Positions 36,201 through 48,500 of a stretch of 64,000 bases of DNA are shown piece after piece. The stretch lies in assembly GCF_001625305.1 (NCBI RefSeq), contig NW_017804054.1:1886253-1950252 (forward strand). The letters run 5' to 3'. Numbering within the stretch: the stretch's first letter is position 1; each line of letters begins with the position of its first letter. Source of the stretch: Branchiostoma belcheri (taxonomy: Eukaryota; Chordata; Leptocardii; Amphioxiformes; Branchiostomatidae). Both the position numbers and the translations under genes were made by a program. The notes below the pieces were generated by a model. The model was not told the origin of the DNA, ran no database searches, and worked only from the letters and a program-made list of their open reading frames with translations.

Positions 36201-37180
36201 ATTCTTAAGATAAACGCCCTTGCAACACCAAATTCTCACAGCTATTTCATTTCTATCCAAAAAGCTGAAAGCGAGAGGAAGAAACACTAGCGCATGCCAA
36301 TCAGTCGACGTCACCTGAGGAGACCCAAACAGGTACAAGTCGAAAGTAAGTAGTCTGGCAGATGTCTAGACCATTGTACCAACTCTACTCTACCAATCGC
36401 CTTCCTGTCTATACGTCACGTAGATAGGATAACGTCGATGGTGCACAGAAACTATTAAGTGAATTCATTGAAGTCATCAGTTTCCCTTGGAAATATGAGG
36501 TAGTGGCACATCAAATTCCTCAAATTCCGCAATGTGTGTAGATTCTTGCCGACGACATAGGATCTATAACTCAGATTCTTCTCCTTGCTGTCTAATGTAC
36601 CTACAGAGTAAAGCATTTTTTAGACACAGGCAGCAGCTAAGATTTCTCCTGATACGTTTTAGCCATCCATAACTCTAAGCGAGATGTGATAAAGGTTCGT
36701 TCTTCACTCCATGCGTCATATGATAAGGGTCTTAGGGGACAGATATTATGCCAACCAGTGGTTCACTGCTGTTGGTGACCCTTATTCACTGCAGGCACCT
36801 CTACAGAATAAATAGATGTGATAAAGGTTCGTCCTTCACTCTATGTGTCATGTGATAAAGGTCTATGGGACAGATATAATGCCAACCAGTGGTTCACTGC
36901 TGTTGGTGACCCTTATTTACTGCAGGCACCTCTACAGAATAACTCTAAGAGAGATGTGATAAAGGTTAGTCCATGTGGCATGTGATAAGGTCCGGGGGGG
37001 GGGGGGCAAATATAATGCCAACCGTTGGTTCACTGCTGTTGTTGCCCCTTATGTACTGCAGGCACCTCTACAGAATAGATGATGAACGGTTTCCCCAGAT
37101 GCAGCGGCCTTGACTCAGGACGCCATGACCTTCAAGGGTATCCGTGAAATTTTGGACACTGTATTTGTTTGGGGCATACA

Positions 37181-38360
37181 ATATAGTTTATAATTAGTAA
37201 CAAACGTATAATGCGCAAATTCCTTTTCGCCTTCCCCATCACAACTACTCCGTTTGGATCTAGCGGAGCAAAATCTGATCCCTCTCTGACCTCGTTTTGG
37301 TGCCAGCTCACGCCCGTTCTCGCCAGACCGTGCTCTCGCGAGAGTACATTTCAAAATGGTGTTCGTAACTGGAAATTTAGCCACTGTGAACTAATTAACA
37401 TAGCTCGTTCTTTTCCACATGTTCTTGACACCTGATTATGTGCAGGAAAAGTATAATATTTCTTTTCTAGATTTAATACTTGTTTGCCTCTATCTAAGCA
37501 ATATATGTGCCAGCTCATACTGAAGAATGTGTTGTATTACCGTTATACTAGGGCCCAAAATGATGAATGCGTCTCGTGTGCATATATGACGTCAATCGAA
37601 GTTATAACGTTATTCGTTATCTTGACATGTTCAAGAGTTGTCAGTTGACAATACACTGGGCGCCAAACACGTAGTACGCCAATCATCTTTCAATAGATGC
37701 TGCCTAAAGGTGTTGGCTTGTTAGTAGGTCGTCGACCCGTACTCGTAATGAAACTAGATTCTGATATGTATGTGCATGCCGTGAAATGAAAGACTCCTTG
37801 TAACTAAAATCTACCTCTACTAAATCTATTTTTTTTTACTTTTTTGAAAAATAGTTAACTAAGAAACAAATCTGTTTCCAAGAGAATGTACTAACTTCCT
37901 ATTGGCTTTAATATTAGGATGTCCTCGAATAGAAGCAATCCGGTAATATTCCATATCATGACAACAGATTATAATGAAAGTCGACGACTGCAAATCCTAT
38001 ATTTTCTGCAAGCATATAAAACTAGAGCTTGATAAATCTCCATTACTCTACTCGTATATAGAGCCTGTATTTCCCGACATATTCATTAGTAAACAGCTTC
38101 AAGCTTGATCGATTGCTGTTCTTTACGCATTCTGTTAAGCATGGTGAGATCAAACCGTGCATTATCCATGCCACTTCTTGACATGTTGATGAAATGTTAC
38201 AGGATACCCTGCTTGAGATGGTTATCCCATACGTTATTCTACTGGTCCCCGTGGTGCGGGCATTCCCTAATAATAACCCACGGTACGAGCACACTCATTA
38301 AACGGCACTGCTGGAGCGATCAACACACAGTCAGTCCTCCTGATGTCAATCTGCTTCACA
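37181..38360. other. Non-coding DNA
   Basis: Includes a less AT-rich stretch at about 37210-37440 with CTCTCGCGAGAG (a perfect 12-bp palindrome, 37332-37343). The 74-codon plus-strand frame there has no recognisable family. The rest is AT-rich without a gene that I can support. Confidence 0.4.
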
Positions 38361-39030
38361 GCAGGTAACTAGTGCTAGCCTATAATAAAAACGATTTTCA
38401 GCCAAGTGATGGGCTGTTGCATTCGGTTAATGAATGAAAGACCTTTATTGCACATTTATGCTCTTTCGAGCTAAGTACAGGTCGTGAAGACAAACTAAAT
38501 AACACTATTGTTTACAGGATCGACTTCTTCTCGATTCTTAAAACAATTGTAGATGAATGAACATATAGAACTTACAAAACACGGCTTGTCTAATTTCATA
38601 AGATATATAAATTTGTCTAAACTATTCAAATATTTAAAACTAGGAAACTTATTTTGAATACAGTTAAAAAGAATATTTCGCTCGCTATTGTATAGAGAGC
38701 AATCTACAACAAAATGACACTCGTCTTCTATCTTGTCTAAATCACAATATCGGCCAATTCTTTGCTGCAAAGGAATGTGGTTGTGTCATTATTCTCTGCT
38801 TTGTGTAATGGCAGGATGCTGACATGTGCATAACTCGAATTCTGCTTCTAGTTTAATGGTTTTATTTATGTGGGCAGGTAACGAGAGCGAGCCTATAATA
38901 AATATGATTTTCAGCCAAGTGATTGGCTGTTGCATTTGGTTATTTCTCTTCCTTCTATAATGGCAGGATTCTGACATGTGCATAACGTGAGTTTTACTTC
39001 TAGTTTACTTTTTTATTGATTTGGACAGGT
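38361..39030 (+). repeat. About 155-bp tandem repeat, one unit split by a LINE
   Basis: GCAGGTAAC.AG...GCCTATAATAAA and CAGCCAAGTGAT.GGCTGTTGC occur at 38361-38428 and again at 38874-38942. TAATGGCAGGAT.CTGACATG occurs at 38807 and 38960, and a third CAGGTA border lies near 39026. Removing the LINE leaves a period of roughly 155 bp. Confidence 0.7.
38429..38788 (-). mobile_element. LINE 3' end (minus strand) inside the 155-bp repeat
   Basis: On the minus strand it reads RIGRYCDLDKIEDECHFVVD then CSLYNSERN, the Cys/His motif (C...IEDE.HF...C..Y...R) found at the C-terminus of many LINE reverse transcriptases. The 3' end contains GCAATAAAGGTCTTTCATTC. The uninterrupted repeat unit (GGTTATTTCTC at 38938) against GGTTA|...|TTATTCTC here shows the insertion point and a 3-4 bp duplication. 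Confidence 0.75.
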
Positions 39031-39929
39031 ACATACCATCAAGGCACTGCATGCGCATGTGGTAGAAGAATGTTTTAAATGTTTTTAACGAAGATGCAAT
39101 GTATGATACGTATTCTCAAACCTGAGTACTATAATATATATGATATAGTATTGTTGTAAGTATAACTAACAAACGACCGATTTCTTCTTTTTCTGAATTT
39201 CAAGATCTCGAGTGACAGTGGTCACTATGTTTTTATCTATTTTTAAAACTAAAGATGGTGTCTATTTATGAAAAAATAGATTATGTTGTCAGGATTTATA
39301 CCTCTCTCAAAGTAGCAGTATCTTATCATTTTAACTTACTAAATACTAAATCACCCTCTCTGGGATAATATGAACGGCATATTGCTTTCAGGACTATTTG
39401 AATCAATCTTTGCTCGGCTAACATACAAGGCGTTGATAGTCCCTTTGGTAGCGTGTAGGTGGAAACAAAGGGACTGTTTCCCTCGTTGGAATCGCTCATG
39501 TTCAAACTTCGTAAGGTTATCCATCATCCATAAATGTAAAAGACTTGTTAGTTTACGCCACAGGAGGCGCCAGACACGCCAAAGCCCAATTCTGTTGCAA
39601 TCAGAGTTTCGATCGGCTTGTTAGTAGGTTGTTGAACTGCGCTTCGTATAGCGTGCGGTTATTGACACCCTGAAAATGAATTGCCTCTAATGATCACATG
39701 TAAGAAGCAGAACTAACCCTGTTGTCCATTCTGATTCACCTATACTAGAATCATTGAATTTCATTGACGTACAAAGCTCTTTATTATTTAAAACTGCATT
39801 ATACTTCAAAAGGCCTGAGGGCAGACTTGGTGACTACGTTGGATTAACTATCCATTCCATGTGAATGTGAAAATGATTACTCCGCTCAATTTTGCCGTTT
39901 GAGGGGATTATGATAAGTCAGTTGGGACG
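39031..39929. other. Non-coding DNA
   Basis: AT-rich with no supported gene. The 84-codon plus-strand frame at 39370-39624 has Arg/Cys-rich composition without a family signature. Confidence 0.4.
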
Positions 39930-40620
39930 TGAAAAAACAACATATCTTGGTTGCAAATCTGACCCAAACGCACAGAAGCAACTGTAAGGTTGTGTTACAT
40001 ACGAAGAGGCTGTAGGATAGGCTATACCTTCTTTGATAGTTAACGTACATGACGAAAAGTACAAAAAACTCACACTAGAATTTTGGATAACATATTTGAG
40101 AAAAAATGTGTTCAATGGCAAGCGAGACAAAGGAACACTGGCGCAGGTCACTCATAATCAGTCACCTTACGAGACATCAACTAGTACATGACATTGTACA
40201 AATTAATTACAGTGGCAGATGTAAAGGTCCACAAGATCTTTCTATACGTAACGTACGTACTAGATAATGTCTATGCTGCCCAGAAGCTATTGAATGATTA
40301 TCTTGACTACACATTTGTTAGCTTATAATCGACGGGCTGGGCAAGATCCTCAGAAATTACACATAACGCCGAGAGCGAGGAACACTGTTGCGGGCCTTGT
40401 ACACAGTCACCTGAGGAGACCTCAACAAGTACAATGCAAAAGAATTACTGTGGTAGATGTATAGGCTCCCCATGCAACAGCTCTATCTATCATCTGGTCT
40501 ATACATCCATCATGTTAGTTAGGTATAGGATTTGCAAACCATTGACTATCATTTATATTTCGGCCATGTACTCAGTGACTTGAGGAGACCTCAACAAGTA
40601 CAATGCAAATTAATTACTAC
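39930..40620 (+). repeat. Decayed copies of the duplicated module (without the 138-bp unit)
   Basis: Carries ACATATCTTGGTTGCAAATC and AACGCACAGAAGCAA (as at 32.96 and 35.2 kb), GCCGAGAGCGAGGAACACTG, CCTGAGGAGACCTCAACAAG (twice) and GCCCAGAAGCTATTGAATGA. These are the first blocks of the 31.9-37.2 kb modules, at lower identity. No 138-bp repeat is present. Confidence 0.55.
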
Positions 40621-42510
40621 ATTTTGTTCCCAGAAAAAGCCATATGGGACCACTATATAACAGTTTCACCTCCAACAAAATCTCACTTCTACTGTATCAA
40701 TGTCATTCCAATGTGTGAAAAGATCCACATAGCTCCCTACAGTACGTCGGCGATGGCATGTTGTTAATTTCCAGCAGCTGCTATATAACGCAAGGGTAAA
40801 GCTAATTCAAATGAAAGGCAGCTTTTGTGTCAAAGCGACAACGATGAAATAGTTTTTCTCAATACATTTTAATTTTCTGTGTGATTAGCTATTCTTTTTA
40901 TAATCAAAGACGTAACAAACGAAGCTTTTAGCCTTACACTTCAATACGGAAACTATGATGTATACAATAATCAAAGTTAAAATTCTTATTTCAGATTCTC
41001 GGCTTCTCTTTGATTATGCAAAAAACTATATTGAAAAGCTCATGACTTTTTTCTCTCTCTGAAATCGTACAGTAAGTGGAAGCACAAATAGGAAGTCATT
41101 TCTCTAGAGTGAAAAATTATTCCGCAAAATTGTATTTTAAGTTTCAAACAGGGTATAAAAACAATTCATCAAACGAGTATCTTTATCACGATATTTTATG
41201 TTTGATGCATTAACTACATTAGGAGGTGCCTTATTATTTGTAAGATATCTGGCATTTGATAATCCTTATGTAATACTTATTTGATAAAAAGTACATTGTG
41301 TAGGCGGTTAGGTGCACATATGTCTGCCGTCCCCTGTTGCTGATTACATGATCTGCTGATTGCAGATTGACTGATTACATGAGAGCGTCTAAGCCACCTC
41401 AAAAGAACGCATCCGTACGTACGTGTACGTGTCTTGCATTTATATTTAAAACTAGTTGCAAAATGTGGACTTCCATGTAACTGTATCTGTATCTGTATAG
41501 ACAGGATGCGGCGGGGCGGCATCTGGCTACATTACACCCAACGACTTGTTAGAAAACATCTAACTCTAAACATTTAAAGTTATGGCATCACTGTACTTGA
41601 TGTCTGCGATATTTCTAGGAAAGAATGAGTTTTTGAACACCTCATGGCTACTTCATGTTCTTTTCTGAGCTGGTATTATGTACTTAGTGTTTGGTACGTC
41701 CACCAGTTTATTACTAATATTAGTCATTTTGTACATCATGCATTGTCTGGACATTTTTCTTCTGTCTTGCAGTGACACCCACTGTAGGTTTCCAACTCTG
41801 ACCGTATGCGAGACATAACCTGGAACGAACTATAAATTTCTTAGGTAACGCCGTATAGCTCTGGCATAAGTGCATGCCAATCAACATTACGTTGTATTTG
41901 GACGTTCGAGCAAAGAAAATCGAACTTTCGACCTTGTCATCCCAGCTGGAATTGCAAATCCACCCGACCACAACAAGCTGCCAGTTTCAATAACATCATA
42001 CGGAAATATGTAGAATTCACGTGTCATAAAAATTTGTAACATGGGTCGATGCGTCTAGCAAGGTTCATAACTTTGAATTACTCTTGGCCAACTTCATTTA
42101 TGAGGAATATCCCTACACATATGTTCTAACTGCGATATTTCACTCAGGGTGAGTCACTTTTACAGACTTAACTAACTCTATTCATAGAGAAAAAAAAGAA
42201 TAAATCACGGAAAATAACTCACTTAGGATGTCATCATTTTGTGGATGAAGTCACCAGATAGTGTGTTGATTGAGCATGATGCATCAACAGTAGGCTTTAA
42301 GCATCGTAAATATCGGGCAGTATGGAATCGAATCCGTCATCAACTAAAATCAATGGCAAACATCAATAAAAGACATACATATGATCATACCTTTGTCGTT
42401 ATTTAGAAGAACGATGATAATCATTCTATAAAAGGAACGTTACTCATGGAATTAAAATGACTTCCTTCCTTTAGTCTGATATATACCGTAACCACCAAAC
42501 AGCAACTTGT
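40621..42510. other. Non-coding DNA with a possible LINE 3' scrap
   Basis: Mostly AT-rich without genes. At 41477-41522 (minus strand) a GC-rich string followed by (CAGATA)n resembles the 3' terminus of the LINE at 53140-53228. It is too short to classify. Confidence 0.35.
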
Positions 42511-42845
42511 GGAGTCGTGTGGCGTAGTGCGTGGTAGCGTGTGCGGCTCAGACCCAAGATGCCCCGGGTTCAAATCCTGCCCGATGTCACCGATCGTACG
42601 CCCCTGGGAACGGCACTTTAAACAACTTTCCTCACTTAACTACACACTTCACTCAGGTGTATAACTACACACTTCACTCAGGTGTACCTAGCTTCGGTTA
42701 GAGACGTCCCTCGGATAGGACGTTAAATGGAGGTCCCGTGTTTGGGGAGAGTTACACCTCACGCACCTTAAAGAACCCACCACATTTATCGAAAAGAGTA
42801 GAGGACCTTCCCGGCGTGAGTGGTTCAAACCTTACAGTATCGTCT
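42511..42845 (+). mobile_element. tRNA-headed SINE
   Basis: The head at 42511-42585 has a box A-like TGGCGTAGTGCGTGGTAGCG (42520) and a box B GGGTTCAAATCC (42566-42577), the RNA polymerase III internal promoter of tRNA genes. The body has ACGTCCCTCGGATAGGACGT, TCGAAAAGAG and GTGAGTGGTTCAAACCTTA, shared with 6197-6425. Within the body TAACTACACACTTCACTCAG is tandemly repeated (about 42637-42680). Confidence 0.75.
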
Positions 42846-43202
42846 CAGGTTTTACATCTTGAAGAGGTGATAGTCACCTGTTATATCAATCCTCCCACAA
42901 CAAATGTGGATCTTCATAAACATTAACATATTACAGCTTGTACTAGGTTAAATTTAAGTTACATTTTTTTGCCTGTTTTTGAGTGGAGAAACACGGACCG
43001 AATACACATTTGACAAGAATACTGTTCACCCCTGCGAAAGTGCAGTGGTATGACCCGCTGTGCGTCATGAGTCGTATAATACGCACGGGAAATTCTGCTT
43101 CACGCCACAACTCAGCCTCAAGGTGCTGATATAGCGGCTGCTGGCCAAGGTGCTGAAACCCCTGCTGCTGTGACCGCATGATCTCAACAGGCAGAAAGGT
43201 AC
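42846..43202. other. Non-coding DNA
   Basis: Short interval between the SINE and the 43.2 kb MITE. A 90-codon minus-strand frame has no recognisable features. Confidence 0.3.
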
Positions 43203-43570
43203 AGTTTAAAGGCATCCATTGCAGTTTTTAGGGCTTGGAAACCAGATTTTTCAAGTCAATATTCTAGTCACTTATCTACATACTAAGCTGAAACAGCACT
43301 ATCACAATGTATATTAACATTCATGGAGCAAAAGTGCCCCACATTCTGACGAAAAACGGTTACTAGGAGGAACTGGTTTGATTTTTAGGGCACCACCCAG
43401 AAAATAAAGGACTAATCTTGAAGTTTTGAATACCGAAATTACAAAATATTGTTTAAGTGCGCTAATGTGGGGCAGTATGTGTCAATATCATACCGGTTGC
43501 TTTATTCAGAATATTTCCAGTTTTGCCGCCCTAAACTTGCATTGGATGCCCTAAAACGACAGTTTTTAAT
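43203..43570. mobile_element. MITE-like element with about 30-bp inverted termini
   Basis: The left end ACAGTTTAAAGGCATCCATT...TTTTTAGGG (43203-43233) is the near-complement of CGCCCTAAACTTGCATTGGATGCCCTAAAACGACAGTTTTT (about 43527-43567, in part). The left half of about 170 bp recurs in reverse orientation at 63715-63900. There is no coding capacity. Confidence 0.6.
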
Positions 43571-45450
43571 CACAGGCAAATATACATACGCTCTTTCAAA
43601 ATCATCATCATATTTGCTGGCTTGTCTAACCCTTTGCTTATTGATATAATATTACAATTTTTTTCTTATAGGGCACAGGCTGAGGTACAGAAAACGGGAC
43701 AAGTCAGCTAACTGGTAAAATTGTTACCTTACATGTACCTTTTTGCATGATATTGATACATGTATACCTGAAGTATAAAATGAATATGTATCATCAAGAT
43801 GCATGGAGTGTAAATATAATGAGGTTTTTCCATGAAAATTCTTTCTTGATATTGGAATATTGTGTTTTTCTTTGAAATATGTGTGGTATATGTATATAAG
43901 CTCTGAAGCGCGCGGAGGATTCAAATAATTCGACGATATCTTCCATTCATTGAATGCTCACAATTCTTCAGTAGATAGTCATTTGCATATTGCATATTGG
44001 CGCCTCAAATGCTGCTTCGCGTTTAATTGCTTAGCGTTTAAGGTAATCTGTCAATCAATCCTACAACTTTTTTTCTTGCAACAAAGTGGAGGGGAGCTAT
44101 AATTATTCTTTAAGCACATCTATTAAATAAATGTATTTTTCTGTAAAACCGTCTGTGAATTGAATTATTAGAGTTTTGGATGCTATGATGTTTATTGTTA
44201 CTGCATACTCCGTTGTTATAGAATGTTGATATTGAGTTTATATTTAGTTTGTGTTGAAACAAAGCTTGAACTCTACAAGTAAATACAATATATTTTCTCC
44301 TTTGATTATACAAGAATATAAACTTCTTTACACACGAATGACGAAGAAGAATTCTATAACAGGCACAGTAATGAATATCTTTAAAAACACACAAAATACT
44401 GCAATTAGCAATTCATACCTTCATTGTATATGGTTTAAAATCATCAACGTCAGAAACAAACCGATAATATGACAATAAAGGGTAATCTATCTAAGTATCT
44501 TTCTATTTGATAGCAAACGCTGTTAAGGTGCAGAATAACTTTTGTGTTAGCATAAAGCTTGTTTGAATATGAGATTTATGATTGATATACTGATGCCATT
44601 TAAAACAAGCTGAGATATGCAAAGATCAAGCATACATGCATCATCACCATGAGAACCAATAGGCCTTTTGTAAATGTCTAGCAGAAACTGTAAAACATAC
44701 CATGGCATTTATTGTTCTGTTTGCCTACATTAGCCTTTTGGGCTGACATTTAACAAAACCTATCGGTGTATCACAAAAGATATCAGGCACTGTCATTCCA
44801 ATGCGATGAGGTTAAACGCATGCAGCCTTGTAGTGAAGTGCAGACGTATATAGGATACTTTGCACACATTTTTATAGATTGGTATCGCTGATGGATTCAG
44901 TTTCCTTTTGACAACTTAGGAATCATCTGAGCTTAAGTTGGAAGGATATCCTTGAGATCTGTACATGCCATTCTTGGAGAAAAATGGTTTGTTCAGTGTT
45001 TCTCAAATATCTTGTAAACTACCTTTATCTTTTATGGTAAAAGTGGTTGCGAGAATATAAGTTATGCCTAACTTGATTTCGTAGTTACTTTGTGTCCTTT
45101 CATTTGTTTGTTCTTTTAATAAAAATGAGGACCATTTTGAACTTTACCTTGGTCTCTCAAACAGTAACCTGCCTTCCAAAATCATGAATATCGAACCGTG
45201 CCTTCAAGGGTTATGTCGCATAGACTCCTACACTATAGCAAAGTGATTTCATAGCCTTCTCAAAAAATTGCCAAGCCTCTGCAAGGACCCAGGCACATTT
45301 GTCGTACGAATGCCATACGAAGCTGAGGGTAGTATTTGAATAGCCAGTATGTTTCGTACAAACGTCAGCTGCCCTGTCACGGAAAAGTGCTGTATTTCCT
45401 TGCCAATGGTTGGTTCTGCCATTCACAATTCTACGATCGCAACATAAAAA
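43571..45450. other. Non-coding DNA
   Basis: Very AT-rich. Frames up to 94 codons (44110-44394) are low-complexity and unsupported. No RNA gene was recognised. Confidence 0.4.
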
Positions 45451-45560
45451 TCGTGGGGTCGTGTGGCAGAACGACAGAGCGTTTGGCTCTGAACCAGGAG
45501 GTCCCTGCCATGCCAACGATCTAGCGATCTTGGAAAAGGCACAGGAATTTCTTTTTACTC
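45451..45560 (+). mobile_element. tRNA-derived SINE fragment, box B deleted
   Basis: GGGGTCGTGTGGCAGAACGA...GAGCGTTTGGCTCTGAACCA matches a SINE tRNA head. The following box B region is collapsed to GGTCCCTGCCATGCC, so its pol III promoter is broken. GGAAAAGGCAC afterwards matches the SINE 63428 body. Confidence 0.6.
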
Positions 45561-48500
45561 GGGTGAAAATGAATATGTCTGTTGTACGTTCATTCGTTTG
45601 TCTGCGTTCATGGCGGCAGAAGTATAAGTTAGGAAAACTTGAGTGTGCCGTCGTCTTGTCTGTAATAAATGTTGGAATAAAAAGGATGGAGATCGCATGG
45701 TGGTCTACAACGTAATGTAACCACGCCGTAACTTAACACAAAAACTGGAACCCGAATCTTGACAACAGTGGAAAAGTGACTTAGTGTTGGCCTTTAGTCT
45801 ATGTATATCGATCATTGTCTTTATCTCAATCGCTCAACGTTTCGCTTTGAATCATTAAATCGGTATGAAAAGGATTTAATGTTGCAATTGCTCATATTTT
45901 GGACGCGCCTCATCCTTCATAACGTAGTAAACCATTACCAATGTTAGGACTGTCACTGCTCTGATGACCCACAGGACCGAAAGTCGATAAATCTATTCTG
46001 AATCTTTCATATCGCGACGCATAAAATGTAGTCCGTACTATAGTGCACAGCGTTGGCCCATAGCTCAAACACAGCTTCTTCCCAAATACACTAAGAGCTT
46101 GAATACATTTACGACGTAAGACGTAAGACTTCTGAATTTTTCACAGACTTTATTAATAGCTTCGCACTGATTTGTCTTGCTCTGAATTTGTGGTTATCTC
46201 CATACCAATTTATGTACACCCAAGGGCAATCAACGTTTATACAACTGTAAGGCAAGACATATATTGTTGAATAATCTGCAGAAGTACAATCAATCATTTC
46301 GTTATTTCCCAAGTGCTAGACACGGATTCATTGAACAAAACATCATTTATGTGTAGATTTATTTTAAGATATCTGAAATATATGCTCGGCAGGGTGGCAT
46401 TTCATCAATTGATTGCCTCATTTTGTCTGTTGCACGTTGTGTGAATTGTCGGCACAAATAATAAATAATATGGCAATTAAATACTTTGTGCAGACCTACA
46501 GCTTTATGTCTTGACCCCACAGCTCGTATTTCGCTGTACCTCCACTGCGTATGAAGACATATAACATTATATTCACTCGCGTTTTAGTACTTTTATTTTA
46601 AAAACTGTGCTAACTTAAACAATAGCCAGGGTTATAACATTAAAATAGCACTCCTGTCAACACAGTCATTAGTTTTCAGCAACTGCAAGGTTCTAGCTTC
46701 AAGTAGAAGTCCTGATGGTGGATAGACGATGCCGGTATACTCTTGTTTTGACTGGACGTTGTTGTCATTTATCAGGCCGGCCACGTTGACTGTTCCAGAT
46801 GTGTACTGCAGTGTGTATAAAAGTTCTGCCGGGCGGCGAAGTGAGTTCTAGAGACTGGCACAGTACTAGTGAGTGCATGTTTTCCAGTGGAGAGACTTCG
46901 TCTATATACGTTAACGCGAAGAAAGAGATATTTCCAGAAGAAAAGCCTTTTGGCAAGTGCAAGTAGTACACAAAGGTCCAATTTCATCTGATATTCGAGC
47001 AACAATATGCGATCTGATATTTGAGCAATAATATATCGTTGCATCAGATAGATATGCCAATGTGATCCAGCTATAAGATATTTGGTTGAATGATTTTAAA
47101 CGATTGCAGCATGATGATTGAATCATTCAGTTAGGAGGATCTGAAGGATAACGAGGAAATCGAAACGGCACTTTATCATTGAAGATGTAAAAATGCGAGA
47201 TCCAAACCGGTCGATACGAAAGTGTTGAAGTCTTCGTGCCTCAAAGAGATGTTCTTCTGGCTCGATATCAGACTGTACTTTTAGTTGGCTCGAATACCCA
47301 TACTATTTAGATAGGTGGTCGATTTATAGATTCAAGCACAAAATGGGATCAAAGCAAACACCAAAATATTTCACTTTCATTATGAGAAAGTCAATTTAAA
47401 AATCCGTTTTCAGCCCCTTACCGTGCGAGAAATAATATATGATACTTGACGTACACCTCCGCTTGCCTGTGTGCTCGTTTCTTTGGTTGGTTGGTTGGTT
47501 GGTTAGTTGGGACTCAGCGTAGGTATTGTTTTATACTTACGCTAGAGCTAAATCATAGAGAACCTCAGTATCTGGCATAATATCTAATGAGAAAGTCCAA
47601 AAAGTTTGCTTATTCTTTGGTTCTATCATTTTGGTACATTTGTTCATCAGACGTTCTGATGTCTATTCAAATCTACTCAGAGGTGCAGGTTGCGTTTGTT
47701 CCTTCTCCTTGGTTTCCCTTTGAAATTGATTCGCTTGCCCATCACAGCAAGCTTATGTACAAGGCATACTTTAGTGGGAAGCTTCTAAATTTTCACCGGC
47801 TAGCCGACCGTTTATCGTTTTCCCGAAGTTACAGCAGCGACGCATGATTAACTTGACAACCAGTCATCGCTAGCTGTTACTTACCATCCATCTCAAGAGG
47901 ACAATTTATCTTTGGTGATTTCAACTGTCGTTGTGCAGCATCTTCTAATTAAATTATCCTTCTAGATAAAAATGCATCTAAAACCGTCAATATTCCCTTA
48001 AACTAACAGCTTTCATATCATATGCATAATACTTTCGTAAATTAGAATATATCATAGCAAAAAGGATGAATGGAATAAAAAAACATATTGGTAAATTGGA
48101 GGAAAATAGCTTAAGCGTTTTAATATAGTAGTCGACATGATACAGATTCTGTTTTTTCATTCATTGCCTGTGAAAATTAATAAAAAGAATTATTTAAAAA
48201 TGGACAATATATGTGTTTTTGTAAGGAACTATGTGCTTTATACAGCATTAGTTCGAATGCAAGACGTCGTATTTATTCATCACTACGCATAAAGTATGTA
48301 CTAGTCTATCTACTACTATTATATGTACTGATCTTGTGCATCATTGGTCATATGGCGAGTTTTCCAAGGTTCAAAAAGTGAACTAAAGGTACACTAAATC
48401 TTTTTATGCTTTAACATTGCCTAGTAGGCGTCATGGCTCTGGCTTACATTTACCTTGCCCTTCTTTACATCATTAAATTTGTCTAGATGACTTAGCACTA

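Larger units (their letters stand above)
32339..37076 (+). repeat. 138-bp exon-like repeat (seven units in four clusters)
   Basis: Units: 32339-32476; 33685-33823 and 33824-33961; 35860-35997; 36671-36809, 36810-36940 and 36941-37076. The canonical length is 138 bp, exactly 46 codons. Three units (32339, 33824, 35860) are open in the same frame, reading NSKRDVIKVR...CDKGLGDRYNANQWFTAVGD PYLLQAPLQN. Others carry single-base shifts or a stop. Each cluster is preceded by a TTTTAGCCAT-type acceptor-like string, and two clusters are followed by AATAG|GTGATG, a donor-like string. No start codon or flanking exon was recognised, so it may be a decayed exon or a minisatellite. The peptide family is unknown. 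Confidence 0.65.
31900..37180 (+). repeat. Array of duplicated 1-2 kb modules
   Basis: At least four diverged copies follow each other (about 31.9-32.95, 32.95-35.17, 35.17-36.24 and 36.24-37.18 kb). Shared blocks in order: ACATATCTTGGTTG (first block), ACGCTGA.AGCGAGAGGAAG, a GGCAGATGTATAGACC block, GAATTCATTGAAGTCATCAG, CAGATTCTTCTTGCTGTCC, the 138-bp repeat, GATGACCCGTTTCCCC with GACTCAGGGCGCCATGACC, and a tail with TTCTATAA. The copies differ by indels, by 138-bp unit number and by one LINE insertion. Limits are approximate. Confidence 0.7.

Noticed and set aside
32339..37076. CRISPR-like array
   Set aside because: Units are 138 bp, directly abutting or far apart, without short repeat plus unique spacer structure; the genome is eukaryotic.
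42511..42590. tRNA gene
   Set aside because: The tRNA-like part continues into the same body found headless at 6197-6425, and the D-arm region carries extra bases; SINE.
46765..47126. Minus-strand frames as a LINE or gene
   Set aside because: One stretch vaguely resembles a LINE C-terminus, but three overlapping frames and no tail or second motif make it unsafe to call.
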